Assembly: GCF_964332355.1 (NCBI RefSeq)
Contig: NZ_OZ201293.1
Location: forward strand, 558,001-622,000
Direction: 5' to 3'
DNA length: 64,000 bases
DNA from: Imbroritus primus
GTDB lineage: Bacteria; Pseudomonadota; Gammaproteobacteria; Burkholderiales; Burkholderiaceae
The stretch's first letter is position 1. Each line of letters opens with the position of its first letter. The position numbers and the translations under genes are program-made. Below the pieces are notes generated by a model. That model ran no database searches. It was given only the letters and a program-made list of their open reading frames with translations, and was not told where the DNA came from. Below, piece by piece: positions 9,257 through 17,243 of the stretch.

Positions 9257-10603
9257 ATGCTGCCGCAGGACGATAAAGCTTCCGCGCTCCCTACCGACTC
9301 TGCCGATCGCGCAGAGAACCGCATGCCTGCCTTCGTGAGCACGCGACTCAATGGGCACTATGTGGATCGCGTTGAAAAACTATGGGGCGGCGATCACCTG
9401 CTGCACGGCATGACACCGGGGGCAGATGCCATTCACCTGTCCAATAATGACTATCTGTGCCTGCTGCATGAGCCGGAACTGCTCAAGGCGCAGTCGCGCG
9501 TGCTGCTGGGTGGCGGCGACATCCTGATGTCCGGGGTGTTCATGCACGGCGATACGCCCCAGGCCCGCCTCGAGAAGAAACTGGCCAATTTCATGGGTGC
9601 CGAGGATGGACTGATCTCGCAATCCGGCTGGTGCGCCAACATCGGCCTGCTGCAGAGCATTGCCGGTCCGGATGCCCCGGTGTACCTGGACATGATGGCC
9701 CACGTATCGCTCTGGGAAGGCGCGCACGCGGCAAATGCCCGCAGTATTCCGTTCATGCACAACGATGCCGTGCATGCCGAGCGCCAGATCAACAAGCATG
9801 GTCCGGGCGTCATCGTGGTCGATTCGGTGTACAGCATCAACGGCAGCGTCTGTCCGCTCGAAGCGTTCGTCGAGGTCGCGGAGCGCACCGGCAGCATCCT
9901 GGTGGTGGACGAATCCCACTCGCTGGGCACCCACGGCCCGCACGGCGCAGGTCTGGTCGCGGAACTCGGCCTGTCCGACCGCGTGCACTTCCGGACCGCC
10001 TCGCTGGCCAAAACGTTTGCCGGACGTGCCGGTTTCATCACCTGCTCGACGCGTTTCAAGGGTTATTTCTTCTCCGAAGCCCGCCCGGCTGTCTTCAGCT
10101 CATGCCTGCTGCAGCACGAAATTGCCTGGTTCGACGCGGCCCTCGATTTCATCAGCCAGGCCGACGACCGCCGGACGCGCCTGAAGGCCCAGACCAAGCG
10201 GGTCCGCGAGGCCCTCACGGAACTCGGCTACAACGTGTCGGACGGCACGGAACAGATCATCGCGCTGGAAGCCGGCACGGAGCCGCAGACCATGGTGCTG
10301 CGCAATGCCTTGCAGTCGCGCGGCGTGTTCGGGGCGGTGTTCTGCGCACCGGCTACGCCCAAGAACCGTTCGCTGATGCGCTTGACGCTGAACTCGGGAC
10401 TGACCGATATCGAGATTGACCGGGTGCTGGAGGTGTGTGCCGAGATCCGCGAAGAGGTCGACCTGCCGAACTGGTCGTCCAGCAAGCGCGTGCGTAACCG
10501 CCGCACTGCGGCGCCGGCCGTCTCGGCTCGCATGCCGGAAGCCGAACATCAGGATGACCGTCCGGTCGCGGCTGCCCAACTGACGAGCGCCGGGCACGAC
10601 TGA
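9257..10603 (+). CDS. CqsA/LqsA/JqsA-like alpha-hydroxyketone autoinducer synthase
   Basis: PLP-dependent enzyme of the alpha-oxoamine synthase family, 448 aa. CqsA in Vibrio condenses S-adenosylmethionine with an acyl-CoA to make the CAI-1 signal; LqsA (Legionella) and JqsA (Janthinobacterium) make related alpha-hydroxyketones. Visible motifs are LSNNDYL early on, VVDESHSLGTHGPHGAG with the PLP-ring aspartate, and TASLAKTFAGRAGF with the Schiff-base lysine at residue 252. AAGGA lies directly against an ATG at 9251 but 6 bases before the ATG at 9257, so the second is chosen. The C-terminal 45 residues are low-complexity. A sensor kinase and LqsR-like regulator follow convergently, which separates it from the paralogues KBL and BioF. 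Confidence 0.88.
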   Translation: MLPQDDKASALPTDSADRAENRMPAFVSTRLNGHYVDRVEKLWGGDHLLHGMTPGADAIHLSNNDYLCLLHEPELLKAQSRVLLGGGDILMSGVFMHGDTPQARLEKKLANFMGAEDGLISQSGWCANIGLLQSIAGPDAPVYLDMMAHVSLWEGAHAANARSIPFMHNDAVHAERQINKHGPGVIVVDSVYSINGSVCPLEAFVEVAERTGSILVVDESHSLGTHGPHGAGLVAELGLSDRVHFRTASLAKTFAGRAGFITCSTRFKGYFFSEARPAVFSSCLLQHEIAWFDAALDFISQADDRRTRLKAQTKRVREALTELGYNVSDGTEQIIALEAGTEPQTMVLRNALQSRGVFGAVFCAPATPKNRSLMRLTLNSGLTDIEIDRVLEVCAEIREEVDLPNWSSSKRVRNRRTAAPAVSARMPEAEHQDDRPVAAAQLTSAGHD

Positions 10604-10648
10604 GGCAGAGGGCGGTGCTGTGGGCGCCGCTCTTCCCTGGGCCTGTGC

Positions 10649-11689
10649 CTAGCGCAGGCCCAGCATCTGGTCTGGGTCGCTGTCGAACGCCCGGATGAAG
10701 CTGAAATGGTTCGTGATGTTCTGCGGCAGCAGGTGCTTGGGCATCTCGAACAGGCCGTAGTAGTAGGTTTCCTTTCCTTCGATCGGCGTCGCTTTCACGC
10801 AGTAGTCGATCCATTCCACACAGGCCGGGGTGTACATCCCGGCACCCGGCCAGAAGAACGGCACCAGTTCCAGGTTCTGCAACCCGCTGATCAGGGCCTC
10901 GGGCGCATCGTAGGCCTCCGCGGCTTCCACGTGCGTGAGCAGGCCCGCTTCCGTCTCGATTACCATCAGGTGTGCCTTGCCATCGCGTGCCAGCATCAGC
11001 AGGCCAGACGGATTCGGGTACAGGTAATACTCGACCAGCTGGTACTGCTGCATGATGCCTTCCACCGCCCGGGCCACTGCCGGATCCGACAGGAAGGCAT
11101 AGGAGTGCCGGCGCAGCAGGTCGTACATGGTGTATGTCTGCTCGATGAAATATTCCTTCTGCAACTGGGCCAGGTCGGCCTCCAGCGTCGGCAGCGAGCC
11201 GTCACTGCCCTTGCGCACATAGCGGTCGATCAGGCCTTCGTTGAAGCCGCGTACGGCAACCAGTTCGGTGGCCGTGCCGGTTAGCAGGATCGTCTTGCAG
11301 GGCAGGTCGCGCAGTGATTCGCAGAACGTCAGTCCGTCCATTTGTGGCATTTCATAGTCGACAATCACCACGGCAGGCTGCAGAAAACGGCGGATATCGT
11401 GGATTTGCCGGAAGATGTGGTCCACTTCCAGCTGGACGGTGCGGCGCTCGAGAGAGAAGGTCAGGTCGTCGTGCGAAACGCGCAGCGGTGGCGCTGACTT
11501 CTGCTCGTTGGCGAACCAGTTCTTGAGCCAGGCAGCCGCCTTGTGTACATCGTCGAAAGTCACGACCGGCTGAAACGTCGACAGCTGAAAAGCCGCGCTT
11601 TCCAGAAATGCAGTGTCGTCGTCAACCAGCACAACCAATGTCGGGTGGTAGCAAACGGGGAGCTGTGTCGATTTCTGAGGGTTTGTCAT
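10649..11689 (-). CDS. LqsR/JqsR-like response regulator
   Basis: Response regulator of 346 aa. The receiver domain has the acidic cluster VDDDT (residues 22-26), the phospho-acceptor Asp111 in VVIVDYEMPQMDG, the Thr in LLTGTA and Lys160. Between the first strand pair and Asp111 there is an unusually long stretch (about residues 55-100), so the receiver is expanded compared with CheY-type domains. The C-terminal 180 residues contain no helix-turn-helix, GGDEF, EAL or HD motif that I recognise, and resemble the unassigned output region of LqsR. Its start overlaps the kinase gene by 4 bases (ATGA), so it is translationally coupled to it. The output mechanism is unknown. Confidence 0.8.
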   Translation of the reverse strand: MTNPQKSTQLPVCYHPTLVVLVDDDTAFLESAAFQLSTFQPVVTFDDVHKAAAWLKNWFANEQKSAPPLRVSHDDLTFSLERRTVQLEVDHIFRQIHDIRRFLQPAVVIVDYEMPQMDGLTFCESLRDLPCKTILLTGTATELVAVRGFNEGLIDRYVRKGSDGSLPTLEADLAQLQKEYFIEQTYTMYDLLRRHSYAFLSDPAVARAVEGIMQQYQLVEYYLYPNPSGLLMLARDGKAHLMVIETEAGLLTHVEAAEAYDAPEALISGLQNLELVPFFWPGAGMYTPACVEWIDYCVKATPIEGKETYYYGLFEMPKHLLPQNITNHFSFIRAFDSDPDQMLGLR

Positions 11690-13080
11690 GCTTCAGCTTT
11701 TCCTTGGTCAGCCTTGGACAGACTGGCGCCCGAATTGTCAGAGGAGGTGGCCGGCGATCCGCTCGGGCTGGATACCGGGGGAAAGGCGATCGTGAATTCC
11801 GTGAATTCTCCCACGACCGAGCGGCACTGGATGGTGGCATCCCAGGTCGACAGCACCTCCCGGCAAAATGCCAGGCCGATGCCAGTGCTGCTGCTTTCCG
11901 GATACGAATAAAAGCGCCGGAAGATATGCGGCAACTGGGCCTTGGCAATGCCGGGCCCCGTATCGCGGAAGACCATCACGGTGCCGCGCTTGCGCGGTTG
12001 CACGGTAATCTCGATCTCGCCCTTGCGTACCGATTTGATCGCGCGCAGGGCGTTCTTCAACAAGTTTGTGACCACCAACGTAAACAGTTCCCGATTGCCA
12101 TGGGCAATATGGCCTGCGCCGGGTGTGAAATGGACCAGATTCTCCTGCCCGTCCATGAACGGGTAGCGCTGGATGGCCTCGGTCACGGCCGCATCGATGT
12201 CGAAGGTCATGGCGTCGCCGCCGGGATTCGGCCGGTGGGCGCTGGTCAGCAGTAGTTCGATCGTCGTATTCATGCGCCGCACGTCGAAATCGATGCGCTG
12301 CGCCAGGGTATTCATGTGGCCGAGGCGCGAGGCCGGAATGTAGTCCTCCATGGCCTCGGGCGGATTCTTCTCGTAGACCCGCACCAGCGTGGGCAGGAAC
12401 TTCTCCAGCCCGCGCACGCTGCCGCTTACGCTCAGCAGCGGGGTGCGCAGTTCGTGTGCGACCGAGCTCAGTGCCGTTGCCATGCCGTCGAGCTTTTCCT
12501 GGGTCAGGATCTCGCGGTCGATCTTGCCAGCGTAAATGATGACGATGGCAAAACCCGCAATAGGAATATAGGCCAGCACCGGCGAGGTCGAGGTGATGGG
12601 CGGGCCGCCGATGATGAAGTAGAGCGCGAAGGCCGCCAGCGCGCCGATGACCAGCGATGCCGTCGCAATGCGATCGTCGAAATAATAAAGCGCGAATACC
12701 GCAATCAGCAGGGATTGGCCCCATACCGCCGAGCCCCCGTTCATCAGCAGCATGAAGGTGAAGAAAAAGGGCAGGGCGTACGTCAGCACGAAGTGGAAGT
12801 ACCACACGAACCAGCGTGATGGGCGGAAATAACGGATGAACAGCAGTGGCAGGAACAGCACCATGCCCAGCACCCGCAGCCCCAGGTTTTCGTAGGGCTG
12901 CGGAAAGATATAGCGCCAGATGATGTAGTACGAGGGGAAACCGATCAGGGCGACGAGGCCGATGATGAGCAGGCGGTGCAGGCGAATCTGCTTCTCGTAC
13001 CCAGGAGGGACGATATCGTGCGCGCGCGTCAGCAATATGCGGCTGGTGCGGCGGAATTTGAGCAGCAGGGACGGTAGCAT
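11686..13080 (-). CDS. CqsS/LqsS/JqsS-like sensor histidine kinase
   Basis: Membrane histidine kinase of 464 aa. Residues 35-185 hold about six membrane helices with very short loops and no periplasmic sensor domain, the topology of CqsS and LqsS, which detect hydrophobic alpha-hydroxyketones. The H-box SSVAHELRTPLLSV carries His209. The N-box is NLLKNALRAI, and the ATP lid has DTGPGIA and STGIGLAFC. The last 35 residues are Ser/Gly/Pro-rich and probably disordered. Unlike Vibrio CqsS there is no C-terminal receiver domain, and the separate regulator gene overlapping its stop supplies that part. The start has no strong ribosome-binding site. Confidence 0.87.
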   Translation of the reverse strand: MLPSLLLKFRRTSRILLTRAHDIVPPGYEKQIRLHRLLIIGLVALIGFPSYYIIWRYIFPQPYENLGLRVLGMVLFLPLLFIRYFRPSRWFVWYFHFVLTYALPFFFTFMLLMNGGSAVWGQSLLIAVFALYYFDDRIATASLVIGALAAFALYFIIGGPPITSTSPVLAYIPIAGFAIVIIYAGKIDREILTQEKLDGMATALSSVAHELRTPLLSVSGSVRGLEKFLPTLVRVYEKNPPEAMEDYIPASRLGHMNTLAQRIDFDVRRMNTTIELLLTSAHRPNPGGDAMTFDIDAAVTEAIQRYPFMDGQENLVHFTPGAGHIAHGNRELFTLVVTNLLKNALRAIKSVRKGEIEITVQPRKRGTVMVFRDTGPGIAKAQLPHIFRRFYSYPESSSTGIGLAFCREVLSTWDATIQCRSVVGEFTEFTIAFPPVSSPSGSPATSSDNSGASLSKADQGKAEA

Positions 13081-13420
13081 GGATGGCCGGTCGGAGCGCC
13101 TTGTTCGTGAGGTGTGGCCTAGCGGGACATCCGCTGGTCCCCATTATTCCATACCTTCCCGGCTGGCCGGCCTCATCGTGTGGGGTGGCTGGCAGGCATC
13201 CCGCGCATGCCAGAAAGGCAAGCATTAAAAAGTGTATTTTTTGTCACATTATCACATCAGGCCGTCGAGGTGGCGCTTTGCAGGCGCGCCTCGGTGTGAC
13301 ACGGTGGCATGGGCATGGCGGCACGGCCGCACGGGCAAGGAGAAACACTGGAGGCAAGGTAGAGGCGATCGCCAGCCGTGATGCGATGAATGAATCGCAA
13401 ACCAACTGATGCATCGATAC
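13081..13420. other. Intergenic region upstream of the sensor kinase gene
   Basis: These 340 bases contain no convincing gene. An AT-rich patch near 13225-13260 stands out from the GC-rich surroundings. Read on the minus strand it offers a GTGACA element followed by a weak TAATGC at a short spacing, so it is a candidate promoter region for the kinase-regulator pair. The direct repeat TGTGATAATGTGACA (minus strand) lies in the same patch. No terminator is apparent. Confidence 0.4.
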
Positions 13421-13843
13421 TCAATCGAGTTCTGAGGGCGGCAACAGGTAGGGTTCCGCATGCCCGCCATCGCGGGTCAGGTTGAAGCGGCGGATCGTGG
13501 CATCCACTTCCAGCTTGCGGCCGGGGTGATGCTGGGCAAACCGGTCCAGCGTGGCGCGGATCGCCTGGCGGACGGTTCGCACGTCATAGTCGCACGACGG
13601 CATGGCGCCGGTTGCGGCCTGGGCCAGGGCGCTCGCGGTGTAGTAGCAGGTGCCATCGTCACGCTGCACGATACGCAGAGACCAGCCCTCCTTGCCGCTG
13701 AAGCCCGTGTTTGGCGGCAATACCTGGGCAAGGAAGAAATGCACTGGGGCGGCAGGCGTAATCAGGAAATGCAGGCAGCTGAAGAGCGGAGCGAGCGCAT
13801 CGCCCGGTTCATGGGGCGGGGTGTACTGGTACTGAAACTCCAT
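13421..13843 (-). CDS. Hypothetical protein
   Basis: Unrecognised protein, 140 aa if it starts MEFQYQYTPPHEPG at 13843, or 167 aa if it starts at the ATG at 13924. The composition is protein-like (mixed charged and aromatic residues, for example DGTCYYTASALAQAA and VEVDATIRRFNLTRDGG-type segments near the C-terminus). It has no membrane helix, no metal motif and, with the shorter start, no signal peptide. Both candidate starts have weak ribosome-binding sites. It is isolated between the quorum-sensing cluster and panD, with a probable panD terminator just upstream. I cannot assign a function. Confidence 0.55.
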   Translation of the reverse strand: MEFQYQYTPPHEPGDALAPLFSCLHFLITPAAPVHFFLAQVLPPNTGFSGKEGWSLRIVQRDDGTCYYTASALAQAATGAMPSCDYDVRTVRQAIRATLDRFAQHHPGRKLEVDATIRRFNLTRDGGHAEPYLLPPSELD

Positions 13844-14012
13844 GGCCTTGGCGTCTGGACGGGAAACGGTGATGAAAAACGGGGCGCATGCAACCGGGGG
13901 AATACCGGAGCACGATGGACGCATCTTGGCAGAGATCGCTCCCGGGAGATGCCGATGGCTTTTGTGAAATTTCTAAGAAATTGTTAAACGTTCCGCATGC
14001 CGGCACGGCGTG

Positions 14013-14037
14013 AAAAAAGCCCGCGGATGCGGGCTTT
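14013..14037 (-). terminator. Intrinsic terminator downstream of panD
   Basis: On the minus strand AAAGCCCGC, loop ATCC, GCGGGCTTT is followed by a run of six T. It lies about 130 bases after the panD stop codon and points in the same direction. Confidence 0.8.
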
Positions 14038-14166
14038 GATGAGCGGCGATTCCGGCGCGATTCTGGCGAGATGGCTAGCGAAGGATCTACCGGCCTCAGG
14101 CCCTGCCCACACATGCTGTACCACGGGGATGTGGGCGACGCTTCGGCGGCTGCCGGACCAGCCCGC

Positions 14167-14529
14167 TCAGATGGCCTTGATCTCGTTGATCCGGTTGCCT
14201 TCGCCGAGCAGTACCAGCTTGGGCTTGTATTCGGCAGCCTCGGCCTCGCTCATCGGCGCGTAGGTGCAGATGATCAGCAGGTCGCCCAGATGGGCGCGCC
14301 GCGCCGCCGCGCCGTTCAGCGAAATCTCGCCGCTGCCGCGCTTACCCTTGATGGCATAGGTAGAAAAACGCTCGCCGTTGTTGACGTTGTACAGCTCGAT
14401 GCGCTCGTACTCGCGGATATCGGCGGCGTCCATCAGGTTCTCGTCGATGCCGCACGAGCCCTCATAATGCAGGTCGGCCTGCGTGACGGTCGCACGGTGC
14501 AGCTTGGCGCGCAGCATATTACGTTGCAT
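14167..14529 (-). CDS. panD: Aspartate 1-decarboxylase
   Basis: PanD converts L-aspartate to beta-alanine for pantothenate and CoA synthesis. The 120-aa proenzyme begins MQRNMLRAKLHRATVTQADL and contains HYEGSCGIDENLMDAA. Self-cleavage is expected between Gly24 and Ser25, leaving a pyruvoyl group on the new alpha chain. Length and sequence match the family throughout. GGAG stands 9 bases before the start. The gene appears monocistronic, with nudJ divergent about 236 bases away and a terminator downstream. Confidence 0.97.
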   Translation of the reverse strand: MQRNMLRAKLHRATVTQADLHYEGSCGIDENLMDAADIREYERIELYNVNNGERFSTYAIKGKRGSGEISLNGAAARRAHLGDLLIICTYAPMSEAEAAEYKPKLVLLGEGNRINEIKAI

Positions 14530-14765
14530 GTATCGAAACTCCAGTCAGAGATGTGCTCAAAATGATTCCGATGCTGTGATGTCGCCTCGCCGCTTTTGCC
14601 GTACTTTTCGTTGTACTGTCTGAGGCTGCATCCTTGAGTGCCCGCAGCTTACCGTAAATTGCTGCAACTGCGTAATATCTGACTGTGCGCACCAGGAAAG
14701 CGTCTCATGCCAGCGCCGAGGCGCCGCTGACGATAAAATGCCGCATTGCTTCCTGAAATCCGTTC

Positions 14766-15257
14766 ATGTCATCACTCTGGAAAACCAGCGTCACCGTCGC
14801 CGCCGTGATTGAGCGCGATGGGCGCTTTCTCCTCGTCGAGGAGCATACCCACGAGGGTTTGCGCCTCAATCAGCCCGCCGGTCACCTCGATCCCAACGAG
14901 AGCCTGGCGGATGCCGTGGCGCGCGAAACGCTCGAGGAAACCGCCCATGTGTTTCGCCCGACCGGCTGGCTTGGCTGTTATCTCGGTCGGTTCCACTCGT
15001 CGCGCACGCAGGAAGATGTGACTTATACGCGCTTCACGTTCGTGGGAGAGCTCGGCGCGTTCGATCCGGCGCGCCCGCTCGACGACGGCATCGTCCGCAC
15101 GGTGTGGATGACCGCGGATGAGGTGCGAGCCTGTCCGGAGCGGCATCGCAGCCCCCTCGTGATGGCCTGCATCGATGACTATCTGGCCGGGCGGCGTCTG
15201 CCGCTCGACGCGCTGTATACCCACCCCAGCGTGCTGACGGCTCCGGAGGGCGCATGA
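14766..15257 (+). CDS. nudJ: Nudix hydrolase, NudJ-like phosphatase
   Basis: Nudix pyrophosphohydrolase of 163 aa. The Nudix box is complete, starting GHLDPNESLADAVARE and ending TLEETAHV (about residues 39-62). The protein aligns with E. coli NudJ, a phosphatase acting on HMP-pyrophosphate and nucleoside di/triphosphates, in both length and the KTSVTVAAVIE start. It overlaps mnmA by 4 bases (ATGA), so the two are translationally coupled; nudJ-mnmA adjacency is common in proteobacteria. The ribosome-binding site is weak. The precise substrate is inferred from family only. Confidence 0.88.
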   Translation: MSSLWKTSVTVAAVIERDGRFLLVEEHTHEGLRLNQPAGHLDPNESLADAVARETLEETAHVFRPTGWLGCYLGRFHSSRTQEDVTYTRFTFVGELGAFDPARPLDDGIVRTVWMTADEVRACPERHRSPLVMACIDDYLAGRRLPLDALYTHPSVLTAPEGA

Positions 15258-16348
15258 CGAGCATCGCGAAGAAGCGCGTAGTGATCGGCATGTCCGGCGG
15301 CGTCGACTCGTCGGTTTCGGCGTGGCTGCTCAAGCAGCAAGGCTACGAGGTCGTCGGCCTGTTCATGAAGAACTGGGAAGACGATGACAATAGCGAGTAC
15401 TGCTCGACGCGGCAGGACTGGATCGATGTCGTTTCGGTCGCGGACCTGATCGGCGTGGATGTCGAAGCCGTCAACTTTGCCAGCGAATACAAGGACCGGG
15501 TGTTCGCCGACTTCCTGCGCGAGTACTCCGCCGGCCGCACGCCGAATCCCGATGTGCTGTGCAACGCCGAGATCAAGTTCAAAGCCTTTCTCGACCACGC
15601 CGTCGCCATGGGAGCGGAGCAGATCGCCACGGGCCATTACGCACGCGTGCGGCAGGCCGGCGATGGCCGTTTCGAACTGCTGAAGGCTTGTGATGCCAGC
15701 AAGGACCAGAGCTATTTCCTGCACCGGCTGAACCAGTACCAGCTGTCGCGCACGCTCTTTCCGCTCGGCGAGATCCCCAAGACCAGGGTGCGCGAGATCG
15801 CCGCGCAGATCGGCCTGCCGAATGCGGCCAAGAAGGATTCGACCGGTATCTGCTTCATCGGGGAGCGGCCGTTCCGCGAATTCCTTAACCGTTATCTGCC
15901 GACCCGACCCGGGCCGATGAAAACGTCAGATGGGAAGGTCGTCGGCGAACATATCGGGCTGGCGTTCTACACGCTCGGCCAGCGCAAGGGGATCGGCCTG
16001 GGCGGCAGCCGCGATGGCAGCGGCGATGCATGGTATGTGGCGCGCAAGGACATGGCGGAGAACACGCTGTATGTCGTCCAGGGCCATGACCATCCCTGGC
16101 TGTTGAGCGACACCGTGCACGCCGCGGATCTCAGCTGGGTGGCCGGCGAAGCGCCTGCAGAAGGCCGGCGCATTGGCGCCAAGACGCGCTATCGGCAGGC
16201 CGACGCGCCAGGCGTGGTGCAGCGTGCTGCACCAGAGGCGCTCGATGTCCATTTCGACGCCGCGCAATGGGCCGTCACGCCGGGGCAGTCGCTGGTGCTG
16301 TATGACGGCGACGTCTGCCTGGGCGGTGGCATCATCCAATCTGCCTGA
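15254..16348 (+). CDS. mnmA: tRNA-specific 2-thiouridylase MnmA
   Basis: MnmA installs the 2-thio group on U34 of tRNA-Lys, tRNA-Glu and tRNA-Gln using ATP and a sulfur-relay persulfide. The 364-aa protein has the PP-loop SGGVDSS (residues 14-20), the catalytic Cys103 in NPDVLCNAEIKF and Cys200 in DSTGICFIGER, numbering almost identical to E. coli (102 and 199). The C-terminal beta-barrel domain is present. Its start is embedded in the end of nudJ. Assignment is secure. Confidence 0.97.
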   Translation: MTSIAKKRVVIGMSGGVDSSVSAWLLKQQGYEVVGLFMKNWEDDDNSEYCSTRQDWIDVVSVADLIGVDVEAVNFASEYKDRVFADFLREYSAGRTPNPDVLCNAEIKFKAFLDHAVAMGAEQIATGHYARVRQAGDGRFELLKACDASKDQSYFLHRLNQYQLSRTLFPLGEIPKTRVREIAAQIGLPNAAKKDSTGICFIGERPFREFLNRYLPTRPGPMKTSDGKVVGEHIGLAFYTLGQRKGIGLGGSRDGSGDAWYVARKDMAENTLYVVQGHDHPWLLSDTVHAADLSWVAGEAPAEGRRIGAKTRYRQADAPGVVQRAAPEALDVHFDAAQWAVTPGQSLVLYDGDVCLGGGIIQSA

Positions 16349-16404
16349 CAGGGCGCGCGCGGACGCGCGCTGCGACGCGGCGCCTTGCACGCGACATTGC
16401 GCTC

Positions 16405-17019
16405 TCAGGCGGCGCGCGGCGCTGTATCGATGAACGACTGGCGCTTGCCGAGTTTTTCCTGGTAGGCCGCCAGATTCGCATGATCGGCGCGCCAGTCGAT
16501 TTCCGGAAACCGGAAGTCCAACCACTCGAGCGTGCAGCCCACGGCAATGTCAGCCAGCGTCAGATGATTGTTGATGCACCAGGTGCGATCGCCGAGGCCC
16601 TTGCTCATTGCCGCCAGGCCGTCGGAAACCTTCAGCATCTGCCGATCGATCCACGCCTGGCTGCGCAGGTGCGGCTCGCGCAGGGTCATTTCCAGGCGGA
16701 CCAGTACCGCGGCATCGAGCACGCCATCGGCTAGCGCCTCCCAGCAACGGGTCTCGATGCGTTCCCGGCCCGTGGTCGGGAACAGTCGGCCCACCGGCGA
16801 GAGTGTGTCGATGTACTCCACGATCACGCTCGAATCGAACAGCGCACCGCCGTCGTCCATGATCAGGCAGGGCACCTTGCCGAGCGGATTCGACTGGTGA
16901 ATCTCGGAATCCGCTGACCACACATCTTCCAGCACCAGCGGACATTCAATCTTTTTCTCTGCCAGCACCACGCGCACCTTGCGCACGTAAGGGCTGCCGA
17001 GCGAGCCAATCAGCTTCAT
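16405..17019 (-). CDS. Glutathione S-transferase family protein
   Basis: GST-fold protein of 204 aa, similar in size and start to YibF-type proteins. The N-terminal thioredoxin-like domain carries GSPYVRKVRVVLAEK, the cis-proline segment GKVPCLIMDDG and the glutathione-contact motif DSSVIVEYID. An all-helical C-terminal domain follows (residues 85-200). AGGAAG precedes the ATG by 8 bases. It is convergent with mnmA and divergent from purB. The substrate is unknown; a detoxification or stress role is family-level inference. Confidence 0.88.
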   Translation of the reverse strand: MKLIGSLGSPYVRKVRVVLAEKKIECPLVLEDVWSADSEIHQSNPLGKVPCLIMDDGGALFDSSVIVEYIDTLSPVGRLFPTTGRERIETRCWEALADGVLDAAVLVRLEMTLREPHLRSQAWIDRQMLKVSDGLAAMSKGLGDRTWCINNHLTLADIAVGCTLEWLDFRFPEIDWRADHANLAAYQEKLGKRQSFIDTAPRAA

Positions 17020-17243
17020 AGTCGTTCTTCCTCAACAACCGGCGAGTATACCTTTCCCCGCCCGCTTGGGGGGATACCTGTGGCGTATTCGCCGTATCGG
17101 GCACACGGGCGCATGTCCCGCCCGGTGGTAAAATCACGGTTTGTCCGATGGGCTAGCCGCCGCTGGCCCATTGCTTCGCTGTCATTATCCGCGGCGGCCC
17201 GTCTCCGTGCGCCGCCTGTCCCGACTTTTCACCGGTAGTCCGC

